Below, one piece after another: positions 8,692 to 16,786 of a DNA stretch of 64,000 nt (position 1 is its first letter; each line of letters begins with the position of its first letter). A program made the translations under genes and the position numbers. The notes below the pieces were generated by a model, which saw only the letters and a list, made by a program, of their open reading frames with translations, was not told the DNA's origin and made no database searches. Source of the DNA: Ga0074130 sp035565355 (lineage in GTDB: Bacteria; Pseudomonadota; Gammaproteobacteria; Burkholderiales; Rhodocyclaceae); assembly GCA_035565355.1 (NCBI GenBank), contig DATMSM010000079.1:1-64000 (forward strand), written 5' to 3'.

Positions 8692-9140
8692 CGGTGGTGT
8701 CTGAAGAGAAGGTCGAGCTGTACACGGACGGCGCCTGCAGCGGCAACCCCGGCCCCGGTGGCTGGGGCGTGATCCTGCGCATGGGCACGCATGAGAAGGA
8801 ATTGTTCGGCGGCGAATCTGCCACCACCAACAACCGCATGGAACTGATGGCCGTGATCGAGGGCCTGCGCGCGCTCAAGCGCCCGGTGCAGGCGGAGATC
8901 TATACCGACTCGCAATATGTCATGAAGGGCATGAACGAGTGGATCAAGGGCTGGAAGGCGCGCGGCTGGAAGACGGCTGCCAAGGAGCCGGTCAAAAATG
9001 TGGACCTGTGGCAGGCGCTGGACAGCGAGTGCGCACGCCATGAATTGAAGTGGCACTGGGTCAAGGGCCACAATGGCCACGCCGAAAATGAACGCGCCGA
9101 TGCACTGGCGCGGCGGGGTGTGGAGCAGAATAGGAAGTAG
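8688..9140 (+). CDS. rnhA: Ribonuclease HI
   Basis: A 150-residue RNase H with all four catalytic acidic positions visible: Asp in LYTDGACSGNPGPGGWG, Glu in TNNRMELMAVIEGL, Asp in IYTDSQYVMKGM, and Asp in NERADALARRG. WVKGHNGHAENE is the conserved histidine loop. It degrades RNA in RNA-DNA hybrids during replication and R-loop removal. The start overlaps the methyltransferase stop by 4 bp. It is separated from dnaQ by 156 bp carrying a structured repeat, unlike the divergent rnhA-dnaQ of E. coli. Confidence 0.97.
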   Translation: MTVVSEEKVELYTDGACSGNPGPGGWGVILRMGTHEKELFGGESATTNNRMELMAVIEGLRALKRPVQAEIYTDSQYVMKGMNEWIKGWKARGWKTAAKEPVKNVDLWQALDSECARHELKWHWVKGHNGHAENERADALARRGVEQNRK

Positions 9141-9221
9141 CGCTGAAAATACCTCTTCAAGGGGCTACGAAGAAAGAGGTTTGAGCGAAGGGCCGTCCCG
9201 AGCTCAAGCCAGCAAAAACAT

Positions 9222-9284
9222 GGAGCCATGCGCAGCATGGCGAACAACCGTTACCCCCTTCCTCGGGAAGGGGGCTAGGGGGAA
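9222..9284. repeat. Two-hairpin intergenic repeat, copy A
   Basis: The rnhA-dnaQ gap has two consecutive inverted repeats. The first is GCCATGC at 9225-9231 pairing with 9235-9241 around the loop GCA. It is followed by GAAC..CCGT, then CCCCCTTCC at 9254-9262 pairing with 9266-9274 around the loop TCG, and a G-rich tail ending GGGGGAAGG. A second copy with the same architecture is at 19862-19920. The element resembles REP-type palindromes, but I cannot name a family. Confidence 0.6.
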
Positions 9285-9296
9285 GGCAAACTATAT

Positions 9297-10016
9297 ATGC
9301 GGCAAATTATGCTGGATACGGAAACCACCGGTCTCGATTACAGGCTGGGGGATCGCGTCATCGAAATCGGTTGTGTCGAGCTCGTCGGCCGCAAGCAGAC
9401 GCAGAAGGTCTTCCACCAATACCTGAATCCGGATCGCGAGATCGATCCTGGCGCGCAGGCGGTGCACGGCATTTCCAACGAATTCCTGGCGGACAAGCCG
9501 CGCTTCAATGACGTGGCCAGGGATTTCATCGAGTTCATCCGCGGTGCCGAGCTCGTCATCCACAATGCCGGCTTCGACGTCGGCTTTCTCAACAATGAGC
9601 TGGCGCTGGCGGGCCTGCCGCCGCTGGAGGAAGTTTGCGCGGGTGTGCTCGACACGCTCAAAATGGCGCGCGAATTGCGCCCCGGCAAGAAGAATTCGCT
9701 CGATGCGCTGTGTAACGAATACAGCATCGACAACTCGGGCCGTACCTTCCATGGCGCCTTGCTTGACGCCCAGTTGCTGGCTGAGGTCTATCTCTGGCTG
9801 ACCCGTGGTCAGGACAGCCTGCTCATGGATCTGGATGCGCCGGTGGCAAACACGGCCTTCGAATTCAGTGCCGGCAGCCGCCCCGTGCTGCGCGTGCTGA
9901 AGGCGGGCGAGGACGAACTTGCCGCGCACGACAAGGTGCTGCAGGAGATCAACAAGGAAAGCAAGGGCAAGTGCCTGTGGATCGCACAGGACACGCCCGC
10001 CGCCGAGGCCGGCTAA
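9297..10016 (+). CDS. dnaQ: DNA polymerase III epsilon subunit (3'-5' proofreading exonuclease)
   Basis: A 239-residue DEDDh exonuclease. Exo I is MLDTETTGLD, Exo II contains HNAGFDVGFLNNEL, and Exo III has the histidine and aspartate in FHGALLDAQLLAEVY. Length and the C-terminal tail, which binds the polymerase alpha subunit in the family, fit DnaQ. It proofreads for the replicative polymerase. The start used here begins MRQIMLDTETTG. It lies co-directionally downstream of rnhA, and its stop overlaps the stop of a convergent hypothetical gene by 4 bp. Confidence 0.95.
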   Translation: MRQIMLDTETTGLDYRLGDRVIEIGCVELVGRKQTQKVFHQYLNPDREIDPGAQAVHGISNEFLADKPRFNDVARDFIEFIRGAELVIHNAGFDVGFLNNELALAGLPPLEEVCAGVLDTLKMARELRPGKKNSLDALCNEYSIDNSGRTFHGALLDAQLLAEVYLWLTRGQDSLLMDLDAPVANTAFEFSAGSRPVLRVLKAGEDELAAHDKVLQEINKESKGKCLWIAQDTPAAEAG

Positions 10017-10354
10017 GGGCGTGTGTCGGGAAGGATGCGGGTCGGCCGGGCTTGCCCGACCAGATAACGCCTGAGTGCGCCTTCGTCCGCAAACTCAAGT
10101 CTCTGTGCAGAAAGCTGCTCGCCGTCTTCAACATCGTTGAGTGGCTGGGCCGAGTTGGAAAACTTGACCGTGCGGGCACTGCCCAGGCAGCGCCAAGCAG
10201 TGTTCTCGCGAGTGGCCAGGGTTTCGGCCTTGTCTTCTGCTTCCATGGCGTCCATGGCCGCCACCGCGTATTCAAGTTCGCGCGCCTGAACGGGCTTGGC
10301 CCCGTCCGCGCTGCTCCCGGCCTGCATCAGCACATGCACGCGAAACCAGGCCAT
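10013..10354 (-). CDS. Hypothetical protein downstream of bolA
   Basis: A 113-residue soluble protein that I do not recognise. It begins MAWFRVHVLMQAG and has a central helix with many acidic residues (AAMDAMEAEDKAETLA). There is no signal peptide or membrane segment. The start lies only 2 bp after the bolA stop, so it is probably the last gene of the msrB-yciB-yciI-bolA run and translationally coupled to bolA. It overlaps the end of dnaQ by 4 bp tail to tail. The spacing argues for a real gene. Confidence 0.62.
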   Translation of the reverse strand: MAWFRVHVLMQAGSSADGAKPVQARELEYAVAAMDAMEAEDKAETLATRENTAWRCLGSARTVKFSNSAQPLNDVEDGEQLSAQRLEFADEGALRRYLVGQARPTRILPDTRP

Positions 10355-10356
10355 GC

Positions 10357-10617
10357 TCAGGCGCCGTCGGGCGTTTTGGCGTTGATGCTCAGCGCATGGA
10401 TGCCGTTCTGCATCAGTGATGCCAGGGCGGCGTACACCATACGGTGCCGCTCCATGGTCTTCTTGCCGGTGAACTGTGCGGAGACGATATTAAGCCGGTA
10501 ATGGCCGCCTTCACGCGCGCCGGCATGGCCGGCGTGCAGGGCGCTGTCGTCGATGATCTCTAGGCTTTGTGGCTGCAGCACTTGCAGCAGTTCGCGCATC
10601 TTGTCCGAGATTTGCAT
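10357..10617 (-). CDS. bolA: BolA family protein
   Basis: An 86-residue BolA-fold protein. The family's class II KH-like core is visible, with HAGHAGAREGGHYRLNIVSAQFTGKKTMERHRMVYAAL containing the conserved histidines. BolA proteins partner with monothiol glutaredoxins in iron-sulfur cluster handling and can affect transcription of morphology genes. It starts 4 bp after the yciI stop, within a minus-strand operon with septation protein A and msrB. Whether this is BolA proper or the IbaG-like paralogue cannot be settled here. Confidence 0.88.
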   Translation of the reverse strand: MQISDKMRELLQVLQPQSLEIIDDSALHAGHAGAREGGHYRLNIVSAQFTGKKTMERHRMVYAALASLMQNGIHALSINAKTPDGA

Positions 10618-10621
10618 GGCG

Positions 10622-10924
10622 TCAGGGCAGCACTTTCTTGAACGGCTTCACCGTCGCTGCTGCGGCATAGACGCCGGCATCGACATAGGGGTCAGCGGCG
10701 GCCCAGGCTTGGGCTTCTTCCAGCGACGCAAACTCTGCGACGATGAGGCTGCCCGTGAAGCCGGCTGGGCCCGGATCATTCGAATCGATGGCCGGGAAGG
10801 GGCCGGCGGCAAACAGGCGGCCTTCGCTCTTCAGCGCTTCGAGGCGGGCGAGGTGGGCCGGGCGCACCGAGAGGCGACGTTCGAGGCTGTTGGGTACGTC
10901 TTCACCGATGATGGCGTAGAGCAT
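10622..10924 (-). CDS. yciI: YciI family protein
   Basis: A 100-residue single-domain YciI-like protein (ferredoxin-like alpha/beta barrel). The segments RPAHLARLEALKSEGRLFAAGP and AEFASLEEAQAWAAADPYVDAGVYA, with the conserved His and Asp of the putative active site, match the family. Function is poorly defined; some members are fused to or work with small dehalogenase-like enzymes. It lies between the septation protein gene and bolA, a common order in betaproteobacteria. Confidence 0.9.
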   Translation of the reverse strand: MLYAIIGEDVPNSLERRLSVRPAHLARLEALKSEGRLFAAGPFPAIDSNDPGPAGFTGSLIVAEFASLEEAQAWAAADPYVDAGVYAAAATVKPFKKVLP

Positions 10925-10997
10925 GGAACTTCCTTTGTTTTGGTAAACGAGGCTCAGAAAGAGCGGGGTCGATCTTGCGTCAGCAAAATCGGCGGGC

Positions 10998-11534
10998 TTA
11001 TTCTTTTATGTACTTGGCGATGATGAAGCCCTGGGCGATCAGGAAGACCAGCATCAGGCCCATGCTGCCGAAGAGCTTGAAGTTCACCCAGACGTCGGTC
11101 GAATAGTTCTGTGCGATAAACAGGTTGAGCCCACCCATCGCGGTGAAGAAGCCTATCCACAGATTGTTGAGTAGACGCCATACCTGATCGGGCATTTCAA
11201 ACTTGCCCTGGCTGGTCAACAGCGAGCGGATCAGGTTCTTGCCCATGAATACGCTGGCGCCGAGGAGAACCGCGGCGAAGACCCAGTAGAAGATGGTCAG
11301 CTTGAGCTTGATGAAGTTCTCATCGTGCAACAGCAGCGTGGCGCCACCGAAGACCACCACCAGGCCGAGGCTGACCCAGAGCATCTTCTCGACCTTGCGG
11401 TGCTTGATCCACATGTAGGCGATCTGGACGAAGGTTGCAGCGATCACCACGGCGGTGGCGACATAGATGTCCGCGACCTTGTAGGCGATGAAAAAGAGAA
11501 TGACCGGAAACAGGTCGAACAGCAGCTTGGACAT
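10998..11534 (-). CDS. yciB: Inner membrane-spanning septation protein YciB / IspZ
   Basis: A 178-residue membrane protein starting MSKLLFDLFPVILFF at 11534; an in-frame ATG at 11576 would add 14 residues with no family counterpart. Five membrane segments are visible, with YWVFAAVLLGASVFMGKNLIRSLL and WRLLNNLWIGFFTAMGGLNLF in the second half, as in YciB. The family affects cell length and septum formation through contacts with elongasome and divisome proteins. It sits between msrB and yciI in a minus-strand operon. Confidence 0.95.
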   Translation of the reverse strand: MSKLLFDLFPVILFFIAYKVADIYVATAVVIAATFVQIAYMWIKHRKVEKMLWVSLGLVVVFGGATLLLHDENFIKLKLTIFYWVFAAVLLGASVFMGKNLIRSLLTSQGKFEMPDQVWRLLNNLWIGFFTAMGGLNLFIAQNYSTDVWVNFKLFGSMGLMLVFLIAQGFIIAKYIKE

Positions 11535-11591
11535 GGGTTTATCTGGAACGGTTGATCTGATCAGGTCGACTCGCATGGCGAATCGGCAGGC

Positions 11592-11981
11592 TTACTCTTT
11601 CTCGGAGAAATTCAGCGAAGCTGAATTGATGCAGTAGCGTTCGCCGGTCGGCTGCGGGCCGTCCTCGAAGATGTGGCCGAGGTGGGCGTCGCAGTTCATG
11701 CAGCGCACCTCGGTGCGGATCATGCCGTGACTGGTGTCGCGAATCTCGGCGATGCGTTCTTTGCCGATGGGCGCAAAGAAGCTGGGCCAGCCGCAGCCAG
11801 AGTCGTACTTGGTCAGTGATTCGAACAGCGGCGTACCACAGCAGATGCAGGTGTAGGTGCCGGCCGCCTTGTTATCCCAGTATTCGCCGGTGAACGGCGA
11901 TTCGGTGCCGGCGAACTGCGTGACGTAGTACTGCATGGGGGTGAGCCGTTTCTTCAGCTCTTCGTCATCAACTTTACTCAT
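11592..11981 (-). CDS. msrB: Peptide-methionine (R)-S-oxide reductase
   Basis: A 129-residue zinc-containing MsrB. Zinc cysteines are in CICCGTPLF and CMNCDAHLGH, and the catalytic cysteine is in GERYCINSASLNF. The SGCGWPSFFAP segment forms the active-site wall. It reduces methionine-R-sulfoxide in proteins in the cytoplasm. The length is standard for the short, unfused form. It is the first gene of the minus-strand run to bolA and diverges from a D-amino-acid dehydrogenase gene across about 80 bp. Confidence 0.97.
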   Translation of the reverse strand: MSKVDDEELKKRLTPMQYYVTQFAGTESPFTGEYWDNKAAGTYTCICCGTPLFESLTKYDSGCGWPSFFAPIGKERIAEIRDTSHGMIRTEVRCMNCDAHLGHIFEDGPQPTGERYCINSASLNFSEKE

Positions 11982-12062
11982 GCTGACCTCATATTGTCTT
12001 TCGGCCCTGTGCAGGGGCGACCGCTATAATAAGCTGATTATCAGATGAGGGCGAGTCGGGAG

Positions 12063-13313
12063 ATGCGGGTCATAGTCATGGGTGCAGGCGTTGTCGGCAC
12101 GACCGCCGCATGGTATTTGACCGCCGCCGGACACGAAGTGACGGTCGTCGATCGACAGCCTGCCGCCGGTCTCGAAACCAGTTTCGCCAACGGCGGCCAG
12201 ATTTCGGTCTGTCACGCCGAGCCCTGGGCCAATCCCGGTGCGCTGCCCAAGCTGCTGAAGTGGATAGGCCATGAATCCTCGCCGCTCTTGTGGCGCATGC
12301 GCGCCGACCCAGCGCAGTGGGCCTGGGGGCTACGCTTCATTCGCGAATGCACGCCGGGGCGCACGCGCGCCAACATCATCGCCATCCTCAAACTGGCCCT
12401 GCACAGCCGCGGTTGCCTGCAGGCCCTGCGGGCGGAGCTTGGGCTGGAATACGATCACCTTCAGCGCGGCATCCTGCATGTGTATACCGACGCGCGCGAA
12501 TTCGAGCATGCGATACCGCAGGCCGAGCTGATGCGCCAGTACGGCTGCGACCGTTTCGTCAAGACCGCGGAAGAGTGTCTGCAGATCGAGCCGGCCCTGC
12601 GCTATTCGACCCGGCCGCTGGTCGGTGGCACCTATACGGCGGACGATGAATCGGGTGATGCGCATAAATTCACCCAGGCGTTGGCGGCGCGCTGCGCCGA
12701 ACGGGGCGTGGTTTATCGCTATGGCAACGCAGTCACGGCGCTGCAAACCCAGGCCGGACAAATCAGCGGTGTGCGTCTGGACAACGGCGAACTGTTAACG
12801 GCCGACGCCTATGTCGTTGCCTTGGGCAGCTACACGTCCTTGCTGCTGCGACCGCTGGGTCTGCATCTGCCCATCTATCCGGGCAAGGGTTATTCAGCCA
12901 CGCTGACCCTGCGCGACGATGCCGTTGCGCCCAGCGTGAGCATCACCGATGACGGCCACAAACTGGTCTATTCACGCTTCGGCAATCGCCTGCGTGTGGC
13001 CGGTACGGCCGAATTTACGGGCTATGACACCAGCCTCAATACGGTCCGCTGCGAAGCCTTGATCCGCCGCACCCAGGCCTTGTTTCCCCTGGCGGTCAGC
13101 GATGAGCCGCCCCAGTTCTGGGCCGGCCTGCGCCCGGCGACGCCGAGCAATGTGCCTTATGTGGGGCAGAGCCGCTACGGCAATCTGTTTGTGAACAGCG
13201 GCCACGGCACGCTAGGCTGGACCATGTCCTGCGGTTCGGGGCAGGTGCTGGCTGACCTGGTCAGCGGTCGGGCACCGGAGATTGATCCGGCGCCGTATCG
13301 GGTGAAGGGCTAA
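12063..13313 (+). CDS. dadA: D-amino acid dehydrogenase, DadA family
   Basis: A 416-residue flavoprotein. I chose the ATG at 12063, which yields MRVIVMGAGVVGTTAAWYL, the canonical FAD-binding start; the ATG at 12045 adds six residues. GLRPATPSNVPYVG and NSGHGTLGWTMSCGSG near the C-terminus match DadA/DAO-type dehydrogenases. It oxidises D-amino acids such as D-alanine to keto acids, passing electrons to the respiratory chain. No alanine racemase gene is adjacent, unlike dadAX operons, so the exact substrate is uncertain. A TATAAT box at 12024-12029 could serve as its -10 element. Confidence 0.9.
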   Translation: MRVIVMGAGVVGTTAAWYLTAAGHEVTVVDRQPAAGLETSFANGGQISVCHAEPWANPGALPKLLKWIGHESSPLLWRMRADPAQWAWGLRFIRECTPGRTRANIIAILKLALHSRGCLQALRAELGLEYDHLQRGILHVYTDAREFEHAIPQAELMRQYGCDRFVKTAEECLQIEPALRYSTRPLVGGTYTADDESGDAHKFTQALAARCAERGVVYRYGNAVTALQTQAGQISGVRLDNGELLTADAYVVALGSYTSLLLRPLGLHLPIYPGKGYSATLTLRDDAVAPSVSITDDGHKLVYSRFGNRLRVAGTAEFTGYDTSLNTVRCEALIRRTQALFPLAVSDEPPQFWAGLRPATPSNVPYVGQSRYGNLFVNSGHGTLGWTMSCGSGQVLADLVSGRAPEIDPAPYRVKG

Positions 13314-13324
13314 GGGCTTAGCCT

Positions 13325-14488
13325 TTAGTGCAGATGGCGGGGAACCGCCTCCGCTTCGTCCTCAGGCAGTTCGGCATGCACGATCTCGCCGTCGGGGCTG
13401 GGATAGAGCGGAGTGCCGCAATCGTCACAAAATTCGACCGGGAAGCGGTGATCCAGCTGGACCACCTGTTCAAGGCCGTGCTGTTTCAGCAACTGCTCGA
13501 TCTGCGCCGGGATTTCGCTGTTGTCGTCTTCGGCCTCCAGCAGCGGCCAGACCAGGCCATAGACCACCTGGCGGTCATTGCTGCGGGTAAAGCCGATGCG
13601 GTACTCGACCAGATCGTCTTCATAGAAAGGCGCGATGACGGCGCGCAAGCTGCCGGCCGGCACATCCAGGGTGGTCTTGAGGAACTCGATCGAGGCCTGC
13701 AGCGAGAAGGGGCGCGAGGCACGATCAGTGTCGCGGCAGGCGGTGAAGTAGGCTTGCGGCAACAGCAGTTCGCTGGCACAGCCGGTCAGCAGCGGCTGCA
13801 AGGCGTTGCCGCCCTGGGTCAGCCAGTTGCGCTCGGCGGCATCGCGCTTGCCATCCTTTTCCTGCCAGCGGAACAGCGGCGCGCCCTTGGGGACTACCAC
13901 GGCCCCGAGCAGATAACGGCTGTCGGAGAGGAACTTCATGCTTTCCGGCAGCGTGGCCGGATCGATCGAAATACTGCGGTGATGCACTGCGGCCTCGCCC
14001 AATTCACGCGTCAGTTCGGCCGTGGGGCAGAAGCCTTGCGGCAGGTGGTCGGGACTGAACAGGAAGTTGGCCAGCGCCACGCGCGCATCGGCTGCCAGCA
14101 CATGTGCCTGCAGATGTACCTGCAGGGTGTCGAGCAGGGGCGCAGGGATCGTCCCCGAGGGAATGTTGAAGCGCGACCAGGCCAGTATCGGCAGGGCGAT
14201 CAGCTGCACGTCGTGCTCAAGGGTTGTGATGCACTCGCAGCGTGCCTCTATCATGTCGGCCAGCATGTCGTAGGCCCGGCTGCTATTGCTGTGCAGGTGA
14301 TCCAGCGCGGCGTTGAGGCCCTCTTCGTTGTGCTCGTCCAGCAGCTCGCCGATCAGGGTGCCGAGTTCGGTTTCCCACCAGGCGTCCTCAAGGCGCGAGC
14401 AGGAGCGTGCGTAGGCTTCGGCCAACTGAACCAGGGTTTCGATACGGGGGGTGAGGCGTGCGTGACGGGAGGCGCGGGTACGTTTCAT
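13325..14488 (-). CDS. DUF2863-type conserved protein with C-terminal Cys pair
   Basis: A 387-residue soluble protein that I associate with the betaproteobacterial DUF2863 family from its length and its start (MKRTRASRHARLTPRIETLVQLAEAYARS). The N-terminal part is helical. The C-terminal part has a single C-x-x-C pair in VEFCDDCGTPLYPSPDGE, like half of a zinc ribbon. Function is unknown. It converges on the dadA-like gene with only 11 bp between stops and diverges from the DUF47-pit genes. No catalytic motif is evident. Confidence 0.85.
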   Translation of the reverse strand: MKRTRASRHARLTPRIETLVQLAEAYARSCSRLEDAWWETELGTLIGELLDEHNEEGLNAALDHLHSNSSRAYDMLADMIEARCECITTLEHDVQLIALPILAWSRFNIPSGTIPAPLLDTLQVHLQAHVLAADARVALANFLFSPDHLPQGFCPTAELTRELGEAAVHHRSISIDPATLPESMKFLSDSRYLLGAVVVPKGAPLFRWQEKDGKRDAAERNWLTQGGNALQPLLTGCASELLLPQAYFTACRDTDRASRPFSLQASIEFLKTTLDVPAGSLRAVIAPFYEDDLVEYRIGFTRSNDRQVVYGLVWPLLEAEDDNSEIPAQIEQLLKQHGLEQVVQLDHRFPVEFCDDCGTPLYPSPDGEIVHAELPEDEAEAVPRHLH

Positions 14489-14640
14489 GGCGAGGCTGCA
14501 ATGGCGAATCGGTCGAGTATAACAGCCGCCCTCACCCGAGGATCTGGGCAGAGGTGCGCTGAAAGAGCCTGAATGGCGCGGCGTTTACTGATAGACTGCG
14601 CGCTTCGCAATAAAACAGCAATCAGACTTGGGGCAATTGC

Positions 14641-15282
14641 ATGCTTTTTTCCCGTTTTCTGCCGCAGGAAGGCAGCTTTTTCGAACTGTTCAACGCCCAC
14701 GCCGAGCTCATCGTCAAGGGCGGACGGGAACTGGCAGCGCTGGTCAATTCGCTGGAAACCGACCCGAAGACGATGAGCGTGCATTCCGCTGCCATCGACG
14801 AGATTGAGTCGGCGGCAGACACCATCACGCACGAAACGATTGCCCAGCTGCACAAGACCTTCAATACACCGCTCGACCGCGACGAGATCCACCAGTTGAT
14901 TTCGGGCATGGACGATATCCTCGACCTGATCCAGGATGTCGCCGAAGCGATCTATCTGTACGACGTGCGCAAGCTGACCCAGGAAGCGCGTCATATTGCC
15001 GACCTCAGCGTGTCCTGCTGCGAGCGCGTGCGCTCTGCGGTGGTGCTGCTCAACAACATGGACAATGCGCAGGCTATCCTCAAGCTGTGCAAGGAAATTG
15101 ACCAGCTGGAAACCGATGCCGACCGCTCCATGCGTCAGGGTATCGCCCGCCTGTTCCGCGAGGAGTCCGACGTGCGCCAGGTGCTGAAGCTCAAGGAGTT
15201 GTACGAATTGCTGGAGCTGGTGACCGATCGCTGCGAAGATGTGGCTAACATCCTCGAAGGCATCGTCCTCGAGAATTCCTGA
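14641..15282 (+). CDS. DUF47 family PhoU-like protein, phosphate transporter accessory
   Basis: A 213-residue all-helical PhoU-like protein. The pattern HAELIVKGGRELAAL, then LDRDEIHQLISGMDDILDLIQDVAEAI with its acidic metal-binding residues, and LKELYELLELVTDRCEDVANILEGIVLENS match DUF47. These proteins are usually encoded directly before a Pit-type phosphate transporter and are thought to modulate it. Here pit begins 13 bp downstream, so the pair is almost certainly co-transcribed. The cytoplasmic location follows from the lack of signal or membrane segments. Confidence 0.94.
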   Translation: MLFSRFLPQEGSFFELFNAHAELIVKGGRELAALVNSLETDPKTMSVHSAAIDEIESAADTITHETIAQLHKTFNTPLDRDEIHQLISGMDDILDLIQDVAEAIYLYDVRKLTQEARHIADLSVSCCERVRSAVVLLNNMDNAQAILKLCKEIDQLETDADRSMRQGIARLFREESDVRQVLKLKELYELLELVTDRCEDVANILEGIVLENS

Positions 15283-15295
15283 GCGGAGCGACTGA

Positions 15296-16306
15296 ATGGA
15301 AGCTGTCAGTCTCGGCCTGGGGGTCGTGATCCTGCTGGTGCTGTTGGCACTGGCTTTCGATTTCATGAACGGCTTCCACGACGCCGCCAATGCAATCGCT
15401 ACCGTCGTTTCGACCGGGGTGCTCAAGCCCCAGCAGGCCGTCGCACTGGCGGCCTTTTTCAATGTCGTTGCCATCTTTATTTTTCATCTCAAGGTGGCGA
15501 CCACGGTGGGCAAGGGCATCGTCGATCCCAGCATCGTCGATCCGCACCTGATCTTTGGTGCCCTGGTCGGCGCCATTGCATGGAATATCATCACCTGGTA
15601 CTACGGCATTCCGTCCAGTTCCTCGCATGCCTTGATCGGCGGCCTGGTTGGCGCCGGCATTGCCAAGGCGGGCCTCGATCCCTTGATGTGGACGGGTATC
15701 GCCAAGACCGTGGCCTTCATCTTCATCGCGCCGACGCTGGGCTTCATCCTCGGCGGCTTCTTCTGGCTTGTCGTCTCCTGGTTATGTCACGGCATGACGC
15801 CACGCAAGGTGGACCGCTGGTTCAGGCGCGTTCAGCTGCTGTCCTGTTCCATGTACAGCCTCGGCCATGGCGGCAATGACGCACAGAAGACCATCGGCAT
15901 CATCTGGCTGCTGCTGATTTCCACTGGCTATGTTGCGCAGAGCGACGAGATGCCGCCGCTGTGGGTCATCGTCACCTGTTATCTGGCGATGGGCATGGGC
16001 ACCCTGTTCGGCGGCTGGCGCATCGTCAAGACCATGGGCCAGAAGATCACCAAGCTGCGCCCGGTCGGCGGCGCCTGCGCCGAAATGAGCGGTGCCATGT
16101 CGCTGTTCTTTGCCAGCGGACTCGGTGTGCCCGTGTCGACCACACACACCATCACCGGCGCCATCGTAGGTGTCGGTGCAGCACGCGGACCGAGCAAGGT
16201 GCGCTGGGGCGTGACCGGCAGCATCGTGTGGGCCTGGATTCTCACCATTCCGGCCAGCGCGATCATTGCCGCCATCAGCTGGTATCTGGGCAGCGCCCTG
16301 TTCTGA
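15296..16306 (+). CDS. pit: Low-affinity inorganic phosphate transporter, Pit family
   Basis: A 336-residue inner-membrane carrier with about ten helices. Both inverted-repeat signatures are visible: FDFMNGFHDAANAIATVVST near the N-terminus and GVPVSTTHTITGAIVGVG near the C-terminus. A third conserved segment is SLGHGGNDAQKTIGIIWL. Pit carriers move metal-phosphate complexes with protons. It lies between its DUF47 partner and a YkgJ-type gene with gaps of 13 and 14 bp, an apparent three-gene operon. Confidence 0.96.
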   Translation: MEAVSLGLGVVILLVLLALAFDFMNGFHDAANAIATVVSTGVLKPQQAVALAAFFNVVAIFIFHLKVATTVGKGIVDPSIVDPHLIFGALVGAIAWNIITWYYGIPSSSSHALIGGLVGAGIAKAGLDPLMWTGIAKTVAFIFIAPTLGFILGGFFWLVVSWLCHGMTPRKVDRWFRRVQLLSCSMYSLGHGGNDAQKTIGIIWLLLISTGYVAQSDEMPPLWVIVTCYLAMGMGTLFGGWRIVKTMGQKITKLRPVGGACAEMSGAMSLFFASGLGVPVSTTHTITGAIVGVGAARGPSKVRWGVTGSIVWAWILTIPASAIIAAISWYLGSALF

Positions 16307-16320
16307 GATAGCGGAGCGCG

Positions 16321-16677
16321 ATGGCGAGCGAGCTGGATTTTTGTCAGCAGTGTGGCGCGTGCTGCGCCACCTATCGCGTTTCCTTTTATGCCGGTGAAAT
16401 GGACGAGATGCCCGGCGGCATCGTGCCTAGCGGCCTCGTCGAAAAAATCAATAGTGTCATGGCGTGCATGCGCGGCACCGACCGTCAGCCATCGCGTTGT
16501 GTCGCCTTGCACGGCACCATAGGCGAAGAGGTGGGCTGCGGTATCTACGAACGGCGCCCCTCACCCTGTCGCGAGTTTGCGCCTTATGCCCATCTAGGGC
16601 AGGGCGACGATGCCTGCAACGAGGCGCGGCGGCGCCATGGTTTGCCGCCACTACCGGGCCTGCCGAACGCCGCCTGA
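16321..16677 (+). CDS. YkgJ family cysteine-cluster protein
   Basis: A 118-residue soluble protein with the family cysteine pattern: CQQCGACCATYRVSF at the N-terminus, a lone cysteine in QPSRCVALHG, and GCGIYERRPSPCREFAPY. These cysteines probably bind a metal or an iron-sulfur cluster. The function of the YkgJ family is unknown. It follows pit by 14 bp and precedes pyrG by 109 bp. The length is normal for the short members of the family. Confidence 0.9.
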   Translation: MASELDFCQQCGACCATYRVSFYAGEMDEMPGGIVPSGLVEKINSVMACMRGTDRQPSRCVALHGTIGEEVGCGIYERRPSPCREFAPYAHLGQGDDACNEARRRHGLPPLPGLPNAA

Positions 16678-16786
16678 TCTTTTCGCGCAGTGCCTTGATG
16701 CGTTTCACGCGCATGTTTCTCGCGCCGGATGATTGAGGCGCCGAGGCTTTTTCGGTATCATTTGGCTTTCCCGCACCTGCTTCGCC

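Noticed and set aside
12022..12042. Fur-type site between msrB and dadA (ATAAT-N6-ATTAT dyad)
   Set aside because: It matches the Fur box at only about 9 of 19 positions and overlaps a TATAAT box, so AT-rich promoter sequence explains it.
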